A DNA stretch of 64,000 nucleotides from JBKECY01 sp047975025 (GTDB lineage: Bacteria; Bacillota; Clostridia; Lachnospirales; Lachnospiraceae), in contig JBKECY010000007.1 in the NCBI GenBank assembly GCA_047975025.1, positions 1-64,000 of the forward strand. Direction: 5' to 3'. The number at the start of each line of letters is the position of its first letter. Position 1 is the first letter of the stretch. This document shows, in pieces, positions 60,983 to 64,000 of the stretch. The notes beneath the pieces were generated by a model. That model ran no database searches. It was not told where the DNA came from and saw only the letters and a list, made by a program, of their open reading frames with translations. Position numbers and translations under genes: made by a program.

Positions 60983-62760
60983 GATCTATCCTCCTTCACA
61001 ATCGCTTTCTTAGGGCATACCTGCGCACATACATCACAGCCAACGCACTGTGCTCTGTGAATTGACATTTTCTTGGTATCTGCATGATAATAGGTCGCCG
61101 GGCAGCCGACCTTAAGACAGGCTCTGCAACCGATACATTTTTCTTCGTCCACGTAGTTCTTCGTAGCAAACAAATCATCAAACTCATCCAAATCCGCTTC
61201 CGAGAATTTCTTGAGAACGCAGGGATATCTCGTAATAATCACAGAGGGTTCATCCAGAGTAAGACAGGTATCCAGCGCCTGATCTACTTCTTCGAGATGA
61301 TTCGGGTCAATAACATACACATGCTTGACGCCGATCGCTCTTACGACTTCTTCAATATCAATGATTGTCGTCGGTTCTCCTTTTACAGTAAAGCCACTGC
61401 CTGGGTTTTCCTGATGTCCGGTCATGCCTGTGATTCGGTTATCGAGAATAATATTAACCGTATCGCTTTGATTGTATACTGTATTGATCAGTGAATTGAT
61501 ACCTGTATGGAAAAATGTGGAATCTCCCAGGACACCCACCACCCGCTTCTTCTCAGGTGTTGTATTGAACACTTTCTGTGCTCCATGTCCCAGGCTAAAG
61601 CTGGCTCCCATGCAGACAGTCGAATCCATTGCCTGGTATGGCTTGCCTGCGGCGAGCGTATAGCATCCGATATCGCCGCTGATCATAATATTCTTGCGTT
61701 TTCCCAAACGGTAGAACAAACCTCTGTGCGGACAGCCGGCACATAGGGCAGGCGCACGCCCTGTCAGTTTTGAACGGTCATATTCCGCCACTTCTGTCTG
61801 TTCATTAAGCAGATATTTCCGCAATACATCCGGTGTCATTTCGCCATAGGAAGGAAGTACATCCTTGCCAATACAGGAAATGCCCTGCATCCGCACGAAC
61901 TCCTCAATATACGGATCATTCTCTTCAATAATATACACTGTTTGAACGTTTTTACAAAAATCCACTATTTTCTGCTTCGGCAGTGGATAAGTAAAACCAA
62001 GCTTAAGGTAGGAAGCTTCGCTTCCAAACACCTCTCTGGCATAATGGTAGCATACGCCGGATGAAATAACACCAATCTTAGCCCCATGATCTTCCACCAC
62101 GTTAAATGGGGATTCTTCACTGTATGCTGCCAGATGTCCAATCCGCTCCTCCAGTTTGACGCGCAAATTACGCGCAATGGCAGGCAGGCAAACATATTTC
62201 GCCGGATTTTTCTCCCAGGTCTTCAGCTCTGTATCTGTGCGCTCTTTCAGCTCAACAATTGACTTCGAATGGCAGACACGTGTCGTCATTCTCAAGATAA
62301 CAGGGGTATCAAATTCTTCACTTAAAATGTAAGCTGCCTTTACCATGTCGATGCATTCCTGTGAATTAGCTGGCTCCATCATGGCAATTTTGGAATGCTT
62401 GGCATAATTTCTGTTATCCTGTTCATTCTGGGAAGAGAACATCCCCGGTTCATCTGCGGTCACAATAACATTACCGCCATTTACACCCATGTAGGCCCAT
62501 GTAAACATAGGATCCGCCGCCACATTCATACCCACATGCTTCATGGAAACGATACTTCTTGCACCTGCAATGGAGGCTCCAATTGCCGATTCCATTGCCA
62601 CCTTCTCATTCGGTGCCCACTCCGCATATATTTCACTATATTGCGACAAATTCTCCATAATTTCAGTGCTGGGCGTTCCCGGGTAGGCGGAGGCAAAGGT
62701 CACTCCCGCCTCAAATGCGCCCCTTGCAACTGCCTCGTCACCTGTTAATAGAACTTTCAT
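60979..62760 (-). CDS. Indolepyruvate ferredoxin oxidoreductase, alpha subunit
   Basis: The large TPP- and Fe-S-containing subunit, 593 residues. SAYPGTPSTEIMENL at the N terminus is the pyrimidine domain, GDIGCYTLAAGKPYQ and GDSTFFHTGINSL hold thiamine diphosphate, and two C-terminal [4Fe-4S] motifs (CIGCRACLKVGCP; CVGCDVCAQVCP) pass electrons to ferredoxin. It follows icd by 3 bases. The partner aminotransferase would supply the 2-oxoacid. Confidence 0.95.
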   Translation of the reverse strand: MKVLLTGDEAVARGAFEAGVTFASAYPGTPSTEIMENLSQYSEIYAEWAPNEKVAMESAIGASIAGARSIVSMKHVGMNVAADPMFTWAYMGVNGGNVIVTADEPGMFSSQNEQDNRNYAKHSKIAMMEPANSQECIDMVKAAYILSEEFDTPVILRMTTRVCHSKSIVELKERTDTELKTWEKNPAKYVCLPAIARNLRVKLEERIGHLAAYSEESPFNVVEDHGAKIGVISSGVCYHYAREVFGSEASYLKLGFTYPLPKQKIVDFCKNVQTVYIIEENDPYIEEFVRMQGISCIGKDVLPSYGEMTPDVLRKYLLNEQTEVAEYDRSKLTGRAPALCAGCPHRGLFYRLGKRKNIMISGDIGCYTLAAGKPYQAMDSTVCMGASFSLGHGAQKVFNTTPEKKRVVGVLGDSTFFHTGINSLINTVYNQSDTVNIILDNRITGMTGHQENPGSGFTVKGEPTTIIDIEEVVRAIGVKHVYVIDPNHLEEVDQALDTCLTLDEPSVIITRYPCVLKKFSEADLDEFDDLFATKNYVDEEKCIGCRACLKVGCPATYYHADTKKMSIHRAQCVGCDVCAQVCPKKAIVKEDRS

Positions 62761-62763
62761 ATT

Positions 62764-63966
62764 CTAAGCCTCCAATTTATTTCTAATGGCAAGAATGAAA
62801 TCCTTGCTGTTTAAAACCATTGGGTTTTCAATGCTCGTTATAAGAGCAAGATCCTTCGTCATTTTTCCGCTTTCAATCGTGGAAAGTGTTGCTTCCTCTA
62901 ATTTGTCAGCCAATGCCACGAGTTCCGCATTCTGATCCAGTTCACCACGCTTTTTGAGAGCGCCCGTCCATGCAAAGATAGTCGCTACTGAGTTGGTAGA
63001 AGTCTCCTCACCTTTCAGGTGTTTATAATAATGACGCTGTACAGTCCCATGGGCCGCCTCGTATTCATACACACCTTTGGGTGATACCAATACAGATGTC
63101 ATCATAGCCAGTGAACCAAATGCGGAAGACACCATATCACTCATAACATCACCGTCATAATTCTTGCAGGCCCAGATAAAGCCTCCGTCTGCCTTCATTA
63201 CGCGCGCTACGGCATCATCAATCAATGTGTAGAAATATTCGATTCCCGCTTCTTCGAAGCGTGCAGCAAATTCAGTATCATAAATCTCCTGGAAAATATC
63301 TTTGAATCTGTGATCGTATTTTTTTGAAATCGTATCCTTGGTAGCAAACCAAATATCCTGCTTGGTATCAAGTGCATAGCTAAAGGAACTTCTGGCGAAG
63401 CTTCCGATGGAAGCATCCAGATTATGCATACCCTGTACGATACCCGGTCCGTCAAATTCATGGATCAGTTCTTTCGACACTGTCCCGTCTGCTGCGGTAT
63501 AAACCAGTTCAACTTTTCCGGCTCCCGGGATGCTCATCTCAGCGTTTTTATACACATCGCCGTAGGCATGACGAGCTAATGTAATTGGTTTTACCCAATT
63601 TTTCACACATGGCTCAATTCCCTTTACCAAAATCGGTGCGCGAAATACGGTTCCATCAAGAAGCGCACGAATCGTCCCATTCGGGCTTTTCCACATGGTA
63701 GAAAGCTTATATTCATCCATTCTGGCTGCATTCGGGGTTATCGTAGCACATTTTACCGCTACGCCATACTTCAAGGTGGCTTCGGCAGAATCTACTGTAA
63801 TCTGGTCATTTGTCTCATTTCTTTTTTCAAGTCCCAGGTCATAGTACTCTGTCTTAAGGTCAATAAAGGGAAGCAGCAGCTCGTCTTTAATCACCTGCCA
63901 GAGAATACGGGTCATTTCATCTCCATCCATCTCAACTAAAGGTGTCGTCATTGTGATCTTACTCAT
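62764..63966 (-). CDS. NADP-dependent isocitrate dehydrogenase
   Basis: Converts isocitrate to 2-oxoglutarate with NADP+. The 400 residues resemble the homodimeric, eukaryote-like type II enzyme, not the E. coli type: MDGDEMTRILWQ and SPNGTIRALLDGTVFRAP near the N terminus, CKNYDGDVMSD for the metal, and EAAHGTVQRHYYKH for NADP. RBS GGAGGAAC precedes ATG 63966. Its product is the amino acceptor that the neighbouring aminotransferase would use. Confidence 0.94.
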   Translation of the reverse strand: MSKITMTTPLVEMDGDEMTRILWQVIKDELLLPFIDLKTEYYDLGLEKRNETNDQITVDSAEATLKYGVAVKCATITPNAARMDEYKLSTMWKSPNGTIRALLDGTVFRAPILVKGIEPCVKNWVKPITLARHAYGDVYKNAEMSIPGAGKVELVYTAADGTVSKELIHEFDGPGIVQGMHNLDASIGSFARSSFSYALDTKQDIWFATKDTISKKYDHRFKDIFQEIYDTEFAARFEEAGIEYFYTLIDDAVARVMKADGGFIWACKNYDGDVMSDMVSSAFGSLAMMTSVLVSPKGVYEYEAAHGTVQRHYYKHLKGEETSTNSVATIFAWTGALKKRGELDQNAELVALADKLEEATLSTIESGKMTKDLALITSIENPMVLNSKDFILAIRNKLEA

Positions 63967-64000
63967 ATTGTTCCTCCGTCATCCTAAACTGTGGTTATCA

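Noticed and set aside
1..64000. CRISPR arrays, prophage or secondary-metabolite clusters
   Set aside because: No regularly spaced repeats, phage structural genes or multi-domain synthetases were found; the PPTase alone is not evidence of a cluster.

Overview
The window is an ordinary-composition stretch of a low-to-medium GC, anaerobic Firmicutes chromosome, most likely class Clostridia and probably Lachnospiraceae. This is inferred from pyruvate:ferredoxin oxidoreductase, indolepyruvate:ferredoxin oxidoreductase, a giant 2-hydroxyacyl-CoA dehydratase activase-like protein, the nusB-xseA-xseB-ispA-dxs-tlyA-nadK-argR-recN gene order, ribonuclease Y, and Bacillus-type promoters, ribosome binding sites and SOS box. 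No prophage, CRISPR array or rRNA operon was seen. Most genes lie on the minus strand.

Layout. Positions 1-2460 look decayed: an IS3-like element (its end at about 118) cuts metE after about 44 codons. A LysR regulator and an HbpS/UPF0303-like protein follow, with short orphan reading frames around them. At 2463-4720 a tRNA-Thr(CGT) with its own promoter and terminator sits beside a branching-enzyme homologue that has lost catalytic residues. A leuB-ilvD-ilvB-serA amino-acid operon occupies 5043-10672, preceded by yajC and tgt. The 1406-aa dehydratase activase-like gene (12743-16963, plus strand) has a good promoter and a roughly 210-nt leader that holds two 77-nt near-identical structured repeats. 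Next come hisH-hisF-ung-flippase-FMN protein (17023-21249), nifJ with a divergent-looking operator and an Rrf2 regulator (21371-25551), and a YkpA-type ABC-F gene.

At 27441-33888 an iscR-iscS-iscU-mnmA operon with an IscR-like operator continues into a P-type ATPase and a LigB-type dioxygenase. aroF is divergent from iscR. xerD, rny and recA each have a clear promoter; recA has a perfect SOS box and xerD has a 9-codon upstream frame coupled to its start. A tightly packed operon (39174-49574) runs Asp23-nusB-xseA-xseB-ispA-dxs-tlyA-nadK-argR-recN-glgA. Upstream of it is ftsW-(divergent sirtuin)-gltX-uvrD-like-PPTase-prfC, then a divergent YdiF-type ABC-F gene. The window closes with icd-iorA-iorB-aminotransferase, a plausible amino-acid/2-oxoacid redox module.

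Most of the window is housekeeping. The parts that deserve a second look are the tandem structured leader at 12531-12742, the likely pseudoenzyme of the GlgB family (2582-4720), the sirtuin with a rewritten NAD pocket (55165-55893), and several operator-like palindromes that sit at promoters of Fe-S or redox genes.
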